From NCBI GenBank assembly GCA_017632155.1, contig JAGBRZ010000240.1, positions 1 through 48,385 of the forward strand: DNA of 48,385 nucleotides, read 5' to 3'. Below, in pieces: positions 36,223 to 44,114 of the stretch (its first letter is position 1; each line of letters starts with the position of its first letter). This DNA is from Clostridia bacterium (GTDB taxonomy: Bacteria; Bacillota_A; Clostridia; Oscillospirales; CAG-272). A program made the translations under genes and the position numbers. The notes under the pieces were generated by a model that saw nothing but the letters and a program-made list of their open reading frames with translations, was not told the DNA's origin and did not search any database.

Positions 36223-38964
36223 ATGATTACTGAGAATGCACTTCATGTTTTATTTCGCCGTATCCAACCAGAAACCGTGATTAAGCATTGGCTAACAAGT
36301 TCGGTCGAGAACCAACCTTTAAGTATAAAGCCTCATAGGTTAACATTTAATACTGCTCTCCAGAATGATTTTAATCATTATTCTGCTTTGGAGGCAGATT
36401 ATGTCTATGAGTTTTTCAATAAAAATCAAGAATTTCATGATATTATGATGGATAATCAATCATACGGCGTTTTTGGTATAGTGGCTAATGCTGTTGACGA
36501 TTATCTTATTCTTGATTGTAGAGAGGAATGCTTGTGTAAATACAAGTATTTGTTGCGTTTTCGTGAATTGACTCATACAATAGATCCAATGATTTTTATT
36601 GCAGCATTCTTAGCAATGTCCGATAAAAAAAGAGGAAAAAATAGTAGAGAGGTGTTTTCTTGGCCTCTTGTTGTTCGTACCGACAATGTTCGCTTGCATC
36701 ATATATTGGATAAGGGTATTGCTGAGAACCATTTTCATATTGGCGGTTCTGTTGATTCATTCGCTTTTTCTTGGATATGTTTGATGAATCATTACTCTGC
36801 AAATCGGAAGGTGGATTTCGATAATTTGGGTATTGATAGCGACCCACTAGATACAATAAGATTAGATTCTAGTGAGCCACCACAGTCATCTTATGTACTT
36901 ACCTTCAAGGCGGCATGTATACGTTATTATCTATATTGCAAATTGACAGGAATTTGGAAGGATGATAATACAATAAGTGATTATAGAAACTGGCTGAGAG
37001 AACGATTGCTCGTTACTTCTGATGAGGAATGCCATCAGTATGCAACGGATCTTGAACAAAGAGCATATGCTTTGGCTACTGAATGTGTATCAGAATTCAA
37101 AGATGGATTTGTGCCAGATTATGCTATTAGAAACGAGCCTTTACCACCTATGGACGATGATGATTATTTTAATTATTCTTCTATAGCAATCCGCAATTAT
37201 GAACGACGTTTATATCGCCCTTTGTCTGGTGAACAAAGATTTTTATATCATTTGTTCAGGGCGGTATTTACATTTGATCCTTTGATTTCTGAAGATTTGG
37301 ATCTTGCATATGCATATTTGTTGATCTATTGTCGTATTCGCGGAGAATTAGTTCAGGTAAATCGTCGCGTAGGATTTAGTAATTTCTCTAAATATGAGAC
37401 ACGCAAAGATATTCTTTTTAAGAATCCACAATTGTCGGACTATGATGCCTTGCGCATAAAGATTGCTGAACAGGTTGTTTTAGCCAATCCTCAAATCGTT
37501 TCTTTTGAAGGGAGACTAAGTCCTGGCAATAATGCTGATGCGATGATAGAAAAAATTGAGCGTATGTATAACTATGCGTCCCAATCCAACTTTATTACTC
37601 ATTCTAAACTAGACGAATTGCTTGCAGCAAGAATTGAGCAGAATGCAGCTCAGAAAATGCATTATGTAATTCATTTCCCCAAAAAGAATCAACCAATCTC
37701 TGATAATGAGTATTTGGAAAATACTAAGCCACGAAATTATATTAAAAGAGAAGATGTAAAAACCAAAGCTACCGCTGTTATTGATGCTATGGAGCGTAGA
37801 AGCGATTTGTTCGCAAGAGTAACTGGTATAGATGCATGTGCCGAGGAAATCGATTGTCGTCCGGAAGTTTTTGCATGTCAATTTCGGCGTATTAAGCAAC
37901 ATTGCAGTAAAAACGATGCTGCATCACTTAAGCTGCCGCTTCCCAGACATAGAATTACATTTCATGTAGGTGAGGATTTTTTAGATCCTATTGATGGATT
38001 GCGGGCAATTAATGAAGCTATTCATTTCTGCGAGATGACTGGTGGCGATAGATTAGGACATGCACTAGCTTTGGGTATTGATTGCGAGGAATGGTATATT
38101 GACAAGGAAAGACATGTGTTGTTACGAAAACAAGCACTTTTAGATAATCTGGTTTGGTTGTATGGCCAAATGCATCAATATAACATTGACAATCAGAAGG
38201 CAGAGGATCATATTCAAAAGTATTTTAAAAAATATTTTACTGAAATATATACTCGAAATGCTCCAATCGAAAACAGTTTATTATATTCTGTCGATCTTAT
38301 GGATTACTATGCTAGCTTGGGGCTTAGAGGAAACGATCCATATCTATATAGTCAAAATCCAGAATTGCAAAAAGATGGACATGCAGAATTAAGACAAAGA
38401 TTAAAAGAGGCTAGGGCGTTAGAACCTTGGCGGATTCGTAAAGGTACAGATAATTATGATGAACTGTCTAATGTTCTTTACCATTATTACCATTTTAATT
38501 TTGATATGAAGAAGAAGTCTGATGAAATAGTGGAGCATCGAGTTCCACGTTGTATTATTTCAGTTGTATGTGCACTTCAGGAAAAAATGAGATATGATAT
38601 TAGTCGAAGAAATATTGGTGTGGAATGCAATCCGTCATCAAATTATCTAATCGGTACATTTAAAGATTATCTAAAGCACCCAATTTTTAAATTTAATAAT
38701 AAGCATTTGTTCCCTAATTATGACCTTAGAAGCAGTATTAAGAATCCCTATATTTTAGCATCGATTAACACAGATGATCTTGGTGTTTTTTGTACTTCTT
38801 TAGAAAATGAATATGCCCTTGTAGCTTGCGCATTAGAGGAACACAATGAATATTGCGATGAGGAACAGGTTATTCCTCCGGATAATATTTATGCATGGTT
38901 AGATAATATACGGCTGAATGGCTTAAATCAAAGTTTTAGGCATGTTAATTATCCAACTTGCTAA
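36223..38964 (+). CDS. rdrB: RdrB-like adenosine deaminase of RADAR
   Basis: A 913-residue protein with all adenosine-deaminase metal and catalytic motifs: HFH at 170-172 (in AENHFHIGGS), FHVGED with H581 and E584, GGDRLGHA with H613 at 607-614, and SINTDDLG with D851 and D852 at 847-854. The long insertions between the motifs are typical of RdrB and unlike housekeeping enzymes of about 350 residues. In RADAR, RdrB is reported to deaminate adenosine in RNA and in ATP/dATP on phage infection. It begins five bases after rdrA, with no separate promoter, so the two are one operon. All catalytic residues are present, so the enzyme should be active. Confidence 0.92.
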   Translation: MITENALHVLFRRIQPETVIKHWLTSSVENQPLSIKPHRLTFNTALQNDFNHYSALEADYVYEFFNKNQEFHDIMMDNQSYGVFGIVANAVDDYLILDCREECLCKYKYLLRFRELTHTIDPMIFIAAFLAMSDKKRGKNSREVFSWPLVVRTDNVRLHHILDKGIAENHFHIGGSVDSFAFSWICLMNHYSANRKVDFDNLGIDSDPLDTIRLDSSEPPQSSYVLTFKAACIRYYLYCKLTGIWKDDNTISDYRNWLRERLLVTSDEECHQYATDLEQRAYALATECVSEFKDGFVPDYAIRNEPLPPMDDDDYFNYSSIAIRNYERRLYRPLSGEQRFLYHLFRAVFTFDPLISEDLDLAYAYLLIYCRIRGELVQVNRRVGFSNFSKYETRKDILFKNPQLSDYDALRIKIAEQVVLANPQIVSFEGRLSPGNNADAMIEKIERMYNYASQSNFITHSKLDELLAARIEQNAAQKMHYVIHFPKKNQPISDNEYLENTKPRNYIKREDVKTKATAVIDAMERRSDLFARVTGIDACAEEIDCRPEVFACQFRRIKQHCSKNDAASLKLPLPRHRITFHVGEDFLDPIDGLRAINEAIHFCEMTGGDRLGHALALGIDCEEWYIDKERHVLLRKQALLDNLVWLYGQMHQYNIDNQKAEDHIQKYFKKYFTEIYTRNAPIENSLLYSVDLMDYYASLGLRGNDPYLYSQNPELQKDGHAELRQRLKEARALEPWRIRKGTDNYDELSNVLYHYYHFNFDMKKKSDEIVEHRVPRCIISVVCALQEKMRYDISRRNIGVECNPSSNYLIGTFKDYLKHPIFKFNNKHLFPNYDLRSSIKNPYILASINTDDLGVFCTSLENEYALVACALEEHNEYCDEEQVIPPDNIYAWLDNIRLNGLNQSFRHVNYPTC

Positions 38965-39023
38965 TTGCTAATTATTGTTCTTTTGAGTTATAAGACAAAA
39001 AAGATTATTGGGTAGAAGTAATA

Positions 39024-39064
39024 TAGCCGAACATGCTAGTATTAGTGTGTTCGGCTACTTTTGA
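39024..39064 (+). terminator. Terminator after rdrB
   Basis: TAGCCGAACA at 39024-39033 pairs perfectly with TGTTCGGCTA at 39048-39057, and is followed by a T-rich stretch. It closes the RADAR operon. Confidence 0.9.
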
Positions 39065-39358
39065 TTTTTGTTATATATAGAAAAATAGGAGCATTTATAG
39101 TATAAATGTAGATAGTGGGATAGTAAAGATGATTATTAAAAGTCGATTCTGCTATAGAAGTAACTATTCGTACGATCAATAAATGTTGAATGTCTTGATA
39201 ATGTGTGAATGCAAAATAATATTGTGAAAAGAGGAGATCGTATGTTCAAAACATAGTTAATATGTATTATTGAATTTAGATAAGAGAGACTTGAAGGAAT
39301 ACAATTGCATATACAGAACGAAAAATAAATATGTTTTGACGATACGAGATAAAGTATA
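39065..39358. other. AT-rich junction between RADAR and primase
   Basis: No gene of normal size is visible. A mini-ORF with a strong site (GAGGAG at 39231-39236, ATG 39242, stop 39254-39256) encodes four codons. A TATAAT at 39355-39360 overlaps the primase start; its best -35 (TTGACG at 39336) is spaced only 13 bases, so promoter function is uncertain. Composition changes back to that of the conjugation genes at about 39360, marking the right edge of the cargo island. Confidence 0.45.
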
Positions 39359-40333
39359 ATGTACATTCATCCAACCAGTATTGAAAAAGTTCGAAAGGTA
39401 GAGCTCCTTTCTTATCTCAAAGCAACAGATCCTAATGAGCTTGTAAAGTGCGATGGTAATGAGTATTGTACCCGCACTCACGACTCACTCAAGATCTCAA
39501 ATGGAAAGTGGTTTTGGTGGTCAAGAGGTATCGGAGGAACATCTGCTTTGGACTATCTTGTAAAGGTTCGCGGAATGAATTTTCTTACAGCAGTAGAATT
39601 AATAATGGGCAAGACGGTAGAGATACCGTCTGTTTTTATTCCCGAAAAGAAGAAATCTTACGACCGATTATACATTCCCAAATACACATTTTCTTGTGAC
39701 CGATCAAAGAAATACCTCCTTTCCCGTGGCATTGATGAAGCAATTATTGATGAATGTATCGATAAGAAAATGATTGCGGAAGATGTCAAGTCCCAGGCGG
39801 TTCTGTTCCTCGGTTACGATGAAAACGGAGAAGTGAAGCATTGCTCTTCACGCGCAACCGATGGCGGTAGCGGTAAAAAGGATATGGCTGGTAGTGATAA
39901 AAGATATGTCTTCAAGCTCGTGTCAAATGAAGATAATCCTACGGTCAGAGTGTTTGAAAGCGCGATAGATCTTCTTTCATATGCAACAATGCTAAAGAAT
40001 GTTGGGAGAGATTATCGCGCAGAAAACCTCATATCTCTATCCGGAATTTATCTCCCCAAAAAGAAGATAGAAGAGACAAAGATACCTATGCCGCTTGAAC
40101 ATTACCTTGCAACACATCCAGAAACAAAACGAATTTGCCTATACTTGGATAACGATTTCACAGGTAAAAGATGTGCCGAAGCTATGCAAGCTGTGCTTGG
40201 AAAGAGATATGCAGTGAGGTATATTCCGCCGCCCAAAGGTAAAGATTACAACGATTATCTCAAGATAATCAAAGAAGCAAAGACTCATAACGCGAGAAAA
40301 GAGAAAGGTGATGACTCAGATCAAAAGAGATAA
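39359..40333 (+). CDS. DUF3991/Toprim primase-like protein
   Basis: A 324-residue protein with the opening YIHPTSIEKVRKVELLSYL and the box THDSLKISNGKWFWWSRGIG that mark the DUF3991 domain, followed by a Toprim domain: VFESAIDLLSY (catalytic Glu) and ICLYLDNDFTG (D-x-D-type). These proteins are thought to prime complementary strand synthesis after transfer. The first ATG gives a full family N-terminus, yet there is no ribosome site in front of it. The AAGGAGG left stranded at 29882 behind the giant gene could be the original one before the defence island was inserted (inference). Confidence 0.85.
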   Translation: MYIHPTSIEKVRKVELLSYLKATDPNELVKCDGNEYCTRTHDSLKISNGKWFWWSRGIGGTSALDYLVKVRGMNFLTAVELIMGKTVEIPSVFIPEKKKSYDRLYIPKYTFSCDRSKKYLLSRGIDEAIIDECIDKKMIAEDVKSQAVLFLGYDENGEVKHCSSRATDGGSGKKDMAGSDKRYVFKLVSNEDNPTVRVFESAIDLLSYATMLKNVGRDYRAENLISLSGIYLPKKKIEETKIPMPLEHYLATHPETKRICLYLDNDFTGKRCAEAMQAVLGKRYAVRYIPPPKGKDYNDYLKIIKEAKTHNARKEKGDDSDQKR

Positions 40334-40372
40334 TATCGCAATCAGAATACGAAAAAGAAAGGAGAAAAAAGG

Positions 40373-40462
40373 TGGGTAAAATATGTCTGTTAATCTTAAC
40401 AAGCACTGAATTATGTACCCATAATTCGCTTGTGAGAGGGGACACCCCCTAACACCCCCGAA
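40373..40462 (+). other. Candidate origin of transfer (oriT)
   Basis: The 130-base gap before mobC holds a GC-rich hairpin, AGGGG 40437-40441 and CCCCT 40446-40450, in a context of repeated CCCC blocks (ACCCCC TAACACCCCC). It lies directly upstream of the mobC-relaxase pair, the usual place for oriT in MOBP elements. Two mini-ORFs starting at 40373 and 40383 cross it and are probably not real. No nick site can be assigned from sequence alone. Confidence 0.4.
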
Positions 40463-40472
40463 TGTGACGCCA

Positions 40473-40787
40473 ATGAAAAGAGAAAGAGAAATCAAGGTCA
40501 GATTTACTGACGATGAGCTTGAACGCCTTAATTCTTTGGTCGATGCCTCCACGGCTAAATCACGTGAAGAATTTATCCGATCAGCTCTTACCGATGTGGT
40601 CATTCGTGAAAGACCTCCTGCAGAGTATGGACAGATCGTAAGAGAGCTTCGTAGAATAGGAAGTAATATTGATCAGCTTCTTGTTAAGGCAAGAACACTT
40701 GGCTTTGTGGATGAGCCTATGCTTGTCGAAGCATCTCGAGATATACGGAGAATGGACACGACCTTTACAGAAGCGTTCTTGGGGTAA
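40473..40787 (+). CDS. mobC: MobC-like relaxosome protein
   Basis: A 104-residue protein: a ribbon-helix-helix-type start (EIKVRFTDDELERLNSLVDAS, then SREEFIRSALTD) followed by the MobC box ELRRIGSNIDQLLVKART. These small DNA-binding proteins help the relaxase open the origin of transfer. The GTG at 40464 is a possible earlier start; neither has a clear ribosome site. It ends three bases before the relaxase gene. Confidence 0.85.
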   Translation: MKREREIKVRFTDDELERLNSLVDASTAKSREEFIRSALTDVVIRERPPAEYGQIVRELRRIGSNIDQLLVKARTLGFVDEPMLVEASRDIRRMDTTFTEAFLG

Positions 40788-40790
40788 GTT

Positions 40791-42131
40791 ATGGCAGTAA
40801 CAGCTATATGGAGCGTCAAGGGCAAGGTAGAGAGTGTAATGAGGTACACAGCCAATCCCGAAAAGACTTGGAGCGGAAACTACGGGCAAGCGGCACAGCT
40901 TCACACACTCGAAAACGTAATGATGTATACCTCTGATCAGATGAAGACAGAAGAGCAACTTTACGTATCTGGAGTGAACTGTTCGTCAAATCCGGAAGAA
41001 GCTACGATGCAGTTCTATAAAACTAAAAAGGTGTGGAACAAAGAAGACGGTATAATTTGTTTTCACGGTTATCAGTCGTTTAAGACGGGAGAACTTACAC
41101 CCGAGGTTGCACACAAGGTCGGAATAGAACTTGCAAAGCGAATGTGGGGAGAGCGCTTTGAGGTTCTTGTCAGTACACATCTAAATACGGGTACGCTGCA
41201 TAATCACTTCTGTCTTAATAGCGTTTCGTTCGCAGATGGACTTCGCTATTATGATCAGAAAGCGACATACGCAAAGATGCGACAGATATCCGATGAGATC
41301 TGTCGCGAGTATGGTCTATCCGTTGTCGATGACCCTAAAGGTAAGCGACGTCATATCAGCGAGTGCATTGCAGAGAGGGAAGGTAAAACAACCGAGCGAG
41401 GAAATATCCGCAGAGATATAGATATTGCAATAGAATGTAATACAAGTACGAAATACTTTTACAGAACTATGGAGTCTCTCGGATATATTTTTGAAAGACG
41501 CGGTAGTTTCCTTCGCATTCGTCCGGATAACGGAAAGAAATGGTTTCGCCTTGATAAACTCGGAGAGGGATATACAGAAGAGGACATTGCGGATCGGCTT
41601 GAAGAGAACTTCTACGCGAATCGTCGTAAGTTCTTTCAACCATACAGACCGAAAACCTTTGAAAAGCCAAAAGGTCTTCGAGCTTTGTATATCTATTACT
41701 GCTATCTCCTCGGTGCACTCCCGAAAACAAAACCGCAAAGTCAATATGCATATGATGTGATGCGAGAGGACAGAAAGAAACTGCAAAAGTATAGCGCACA
41801 GGCAGACCTTATGGGAAAACACGGAATAGATACAGTTGAAGATCTTCACGCATTTACGGAAAGCATCAATGATAGACACAAGGAGCTTGCAACAGAGCGG
41901 GCTAAACTTCGCAACAGATTACGAAGGATGCACGACTCTGAGCAGATGCAACCACTCAAAGCAGAGATTGGAAAGTTAACGGATGAAATGTCGAAGATAC
42001 GGAAGGATATGCGTATCTGTATGGATATCGCTGAGCGACACGGTGTTGTGGAATATGTGGTCAATACCATCTTCACACAAGAGCAAAGAGAAAATGAAAA
42101 TCAAAGAAGAAAGGAAAAGACAAAAGAATGA
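40791..42131 (+). CDS. MOBP-family relaxase
   Basis: A 446-residue protein with the relaxase/mobilisation domain. The N-terminal VMRYTANPEKT contains a candidate catalytic tyrosine (Y19). The metal-binding histidines lie in VSTHLNTGTLHNHFCLNSVS (H-x-x-x-x-x-x-H-N-H). The C-terminal third is coiled-coil rich. It nicks oriT and leads the strand through the mating channel. It directly follows mobC and overlaps the PcfB-like gene by four bases, which fits a coupled processing operon. Confidence 0.92.
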   Translation: MAVTAIWSVKGKVESVMRYTANPEKTWSGNYGQAAQLHTLENVMMYTSDQMKTEEQLYVSGVNCSSNPEEATMQFYKTKKVWNKEDGIICFHGYQSFKTGELTPEVAHKVGIELAKRMWGERFEVLVSTHLNTGTLHNHFCLNSVSFADGLRYYDQKATYAKMRQISDEICREYGLSVVDDPKGKRRHISECIAEREGKTTERGNIRRDIDIAIECNTSTKYFYRTMESLGYIFERRGSFLRIRPDNGKKWFRLDKLGEGYTEEDIADRLEENFYANRRKFFQPYRPKTFEKPKGLRALYIYYCYLLGALPKTKPQSQYAYDVMREDRKKLQKYSAQADLMGKHGIDTVEDLHAFTESINDRHKELATERAKLRNRLRRMHDSEQMQPLKAEIGKLTDEMSKIRKDMRICMDIAERHGVVEYVVNTIFTQEQRENENQRRKEKTKE

Positions 42132-42973
42132 GTTCAAACGGTGAAGCTGCCGAACAGGTAACGCGGATCATATTGGATGGGACAGAGGTTTTACTCAAGC
42201 TAACAGGTAGGGGAGCAGAGAGAGCCGCTGTCCTTGTCTATACCACCCTGCGGCAGCAAGAAAAAACTAAAGGGGCTGCAAGGCTATCGAGTATGCTCCG
42301 TTCCGGAAAACCTCTCAAGGTTTATACCTTTGAGGAAAAGGATCTTCCGAAATTTAAAGAGGTAGCAAAGCAGTACGGTGTTCTTTACAGCATCCTCAAA
42401 GAGAAGGATAAGACTGGCGGTGTGTTTGATGTGCTTGTTCGCGCCGACGATGAGAACAAGATCAATCGTATCATTGAAAGATTCAGTCTCACAAAGTTGG
42501 ATACTACTTCCCTCAAGGTAGAACTTGAAAAGGAGAAGAGCGAACGTGAACAAACTAAAGCCACAGATGCAGAAAAGAACCCCGACAATGTAGCGGAGCA
42601 AAAGGAAGTTCCCGAACAAGAGCGTCCGCAAAAAAGCAGAAGCGATATAGTAGCGGATGAATTAATGGGTGCACCCGTTCAGAAAGAGGTGAAGGTTCAG
42701 GGAAACCCCGATATGGCTCGGACAGAAAATACGGAAACGGTGTCAAGCGAAACATTAAGTTATGTGGAGACAAACCATCTGTCCGAGCCTTCCTTGAAGG
42801 ATATAAGAAACCCTACGGACCGTAACGAAGGGCGTTCGGATAAATCGGGCAAGAAACCTTCAGTTCGAGCAGAGCTCAACAAGCTAAAAAAAGCAAGAGA
42901 GCAGAAAATAAAGAACGAAAGTAAACATCGTAATAAAGCGCCTATCAAAAACAACAAACCCAAAGTCAAATAA
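42128..42973 (+). CDS. pcfB: PcfB family protein (DUF3801)
   Basis: A 281-residue protein. The N-terminal 140 residues match PcfB/DUF3801: LKLTGRGAERAAVLVYTTL, GKPLKVYTFEEKDLPKFKEV and GVLYSILKEKD. The C-terminal half is charged, low complexity and ends in a lysine-rich tail. In enterococcal plasmid transfer PcfB is an accessory factor that links the relaxosome to the coupling protein. The position between relaxase and VirD4-type gene agrees. Confidence 0.85.
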   Translation: MSSNGEAAEQVTRIILDGTEVLLKLTGRGAERAAVLVYTTLRQQEKTKGAARLSSMLRSGKPLKVYTFEEKDLPKFKEVAKQYGVLYSILKEKDKTGGVFDVLVRADDENKINRIIERFSLTKLDTTSLKVELEKEKSEREQTKATDAEKNPDNVAEQKEVPEQERPQKSRSDIVADELMGAPVQKEVKVQGNPDMARTENTETVSSETLSYVETNHLSEPSLKDIRNPTDRNEGRSDKSGKKPSVRAELNKLKKAREQKIKNESKHRNKAPIKNNKPKVK

Positions 42974-42990
42974 AGAAAGGAAATAAAGTT

Positions 42991-43926
42991 ATGAGTAATT
43001 TCGATAATATTTTGAATCAGGCAAATAAAAGCGTACAAGTACCCGAACCCAAGGAAATAGTTGTTCAGCCTCCTGAGAGTAAGGAAAAGAAAGAATGGGT
43101 CGAAAAGCAGAAAAAGAAGAGAGAACAGCTTTTCGAGATGATTGAAGCAGCATGTCCCACTATCGTTTCTTCAATCGAGAAAATGAGTGAGTTCCTTAAG
43201 GTACAGAGTAACTTTGAAAAGTATTCACTCAACAACAATATCCTTATCTTTGCACAGAAACCCGATGCAACCAAGGTAAAAGATTTTAACGGATGGAAAG
43301 ATGAAGGCGGTTCGGTAAAGAAGGGGAGTAAGGGGTTCTTTATAATGGAACCCTCCGCTTATAAAAAGGACGGCGAAGACAGAGTGGCATTCAATCCCAA
43401 GACCGTATTCGATATCTCCGACGTCGCGGATGTTGATCCGGTTCAGCAGGTATCGTATGATAAAGCTCTTTTGATCCGTGCCCTTGTTCACGAAAGTCCC
43501 GTAAATATTGTAACGTTGAAGGACTATCCCTCAGGCAAACCCGAAGGAGCGTATTACGATATAAAGGATAAGGTGATCTATGCAAAAGCAGGTATGGCTG
43601 TAAATGATATCTTTATATCCGTATCGCAGGCACTGGCATTTGCAGAAATAGCAAGGAATAGCAATGAACCTTTCCGCGCAGCCGATCACGTATTTCAAGC
43701 AAGATGTGTAGCATTGGTTCTTGCAAATAAATTCGGTGTTCCCGCAGATAAGATCAAGCTTTACAGTATGCCTGCAAGATATGCGGGATGTCAAAGCGAA
43801 ATGATAAAGAAAGATCTCTCTGAGATTCACGGCGCGGTTAAATCCATTGTGAGCCGTATGAATGAGGTGCTGATCGAGCGTCCGAAGGAGCAGAGCAAAA
43901 GCCGTATTGACAAGGAGGCAAGATAA
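42991..43926 (+). CDS. ArdC-like ssDNA-binding domain protein
   Basis: A 311-residue protein. Residues about 35-120 match the ArdC N-terminal domain (YSLNNNILIFAQKPDATKV, GWKDEGGSVKKGSKGFFI), which binds single-stranded DNA and helps incoming elements avoid restriction. ArdC proteins often have a C-terminal HEXXH peptidase part; here the matching region reads SQALAFAEIARNS with no histidines, so peptidase activity has been lost or was never present. It ends IDKEAR, codons that also form the ribosome site of the next gene. Confidence 0.75.
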   Translation: MSNFDNILNQANKSVQVPEPKEIVVQPPESKEKKEWVEKQKKKREQLFEMIEAACPTIVSSIEKMSEFLKVQSNFEKYSLNNNILIFAQKPDATKVKDFNGWKDEGGSVKKGSKGFFIMEPSAYKKDGEDRVAFNPKTVFDISDVADVDPVQQVSYDKALLIRALVHESPVNIVTLKDYPSGKPEGAYYDIKDKVIYAKAGMAVNDIFISVSQALAFAEIARNSNEPFRAADHVFQARCVALVLANKFGVPADKIKLYSMPARYAGCQSEMIKKDLSEIHGAVKSIVSRMNEVLIERPKEQSKSRIDKEAR

Positions 43927-44114
43927 TGCGAGAGGTCAAGAGAGTGATAGAAGTCTCGGATTACGAGCACCGTGTAATGATGGAAGCTCTCAATGATCGT
44001 CGCAATGACTTTATTTCGGAAAACAAACCTTCGGAGGATGTGAGTGATCTTTTGCTCAAGGTCATAGATGCTCCAAGCAAGAGAAAGAGAGATAAGAGCC
44101 GGGATGCAAGATGA
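43926..44114 (+). CDS. Small ICE protein, paralogue of the 2247 gene
   Basis: A 62-residue protein of unknown function. Its core EHRVMMEALNDRRNDF and LLLKVIDA matches the small protein at 2247-2414. After the core it has a basic tail ending KSRDAR, absent from the paralogue. It overlaps the ArdC-like gene by one base and the coupling-protein gene by 11, so it belongs to the transfer operon. Confidence 0.75.
   Translation: MREVKRVIEVSDYEHRVMMEALNDRRNDFISENKPSEDVSDLLLKVIDAPSKRKRDKSRDAR

Noticed and set aside
36223..38964. Housekeeping adenosine or AMP deaminase
   Set aside because: The protein is far longer than housekeeping adenosine deaminases, has large insertions between motifs, and is coupled to an RdrA-type ATPase.
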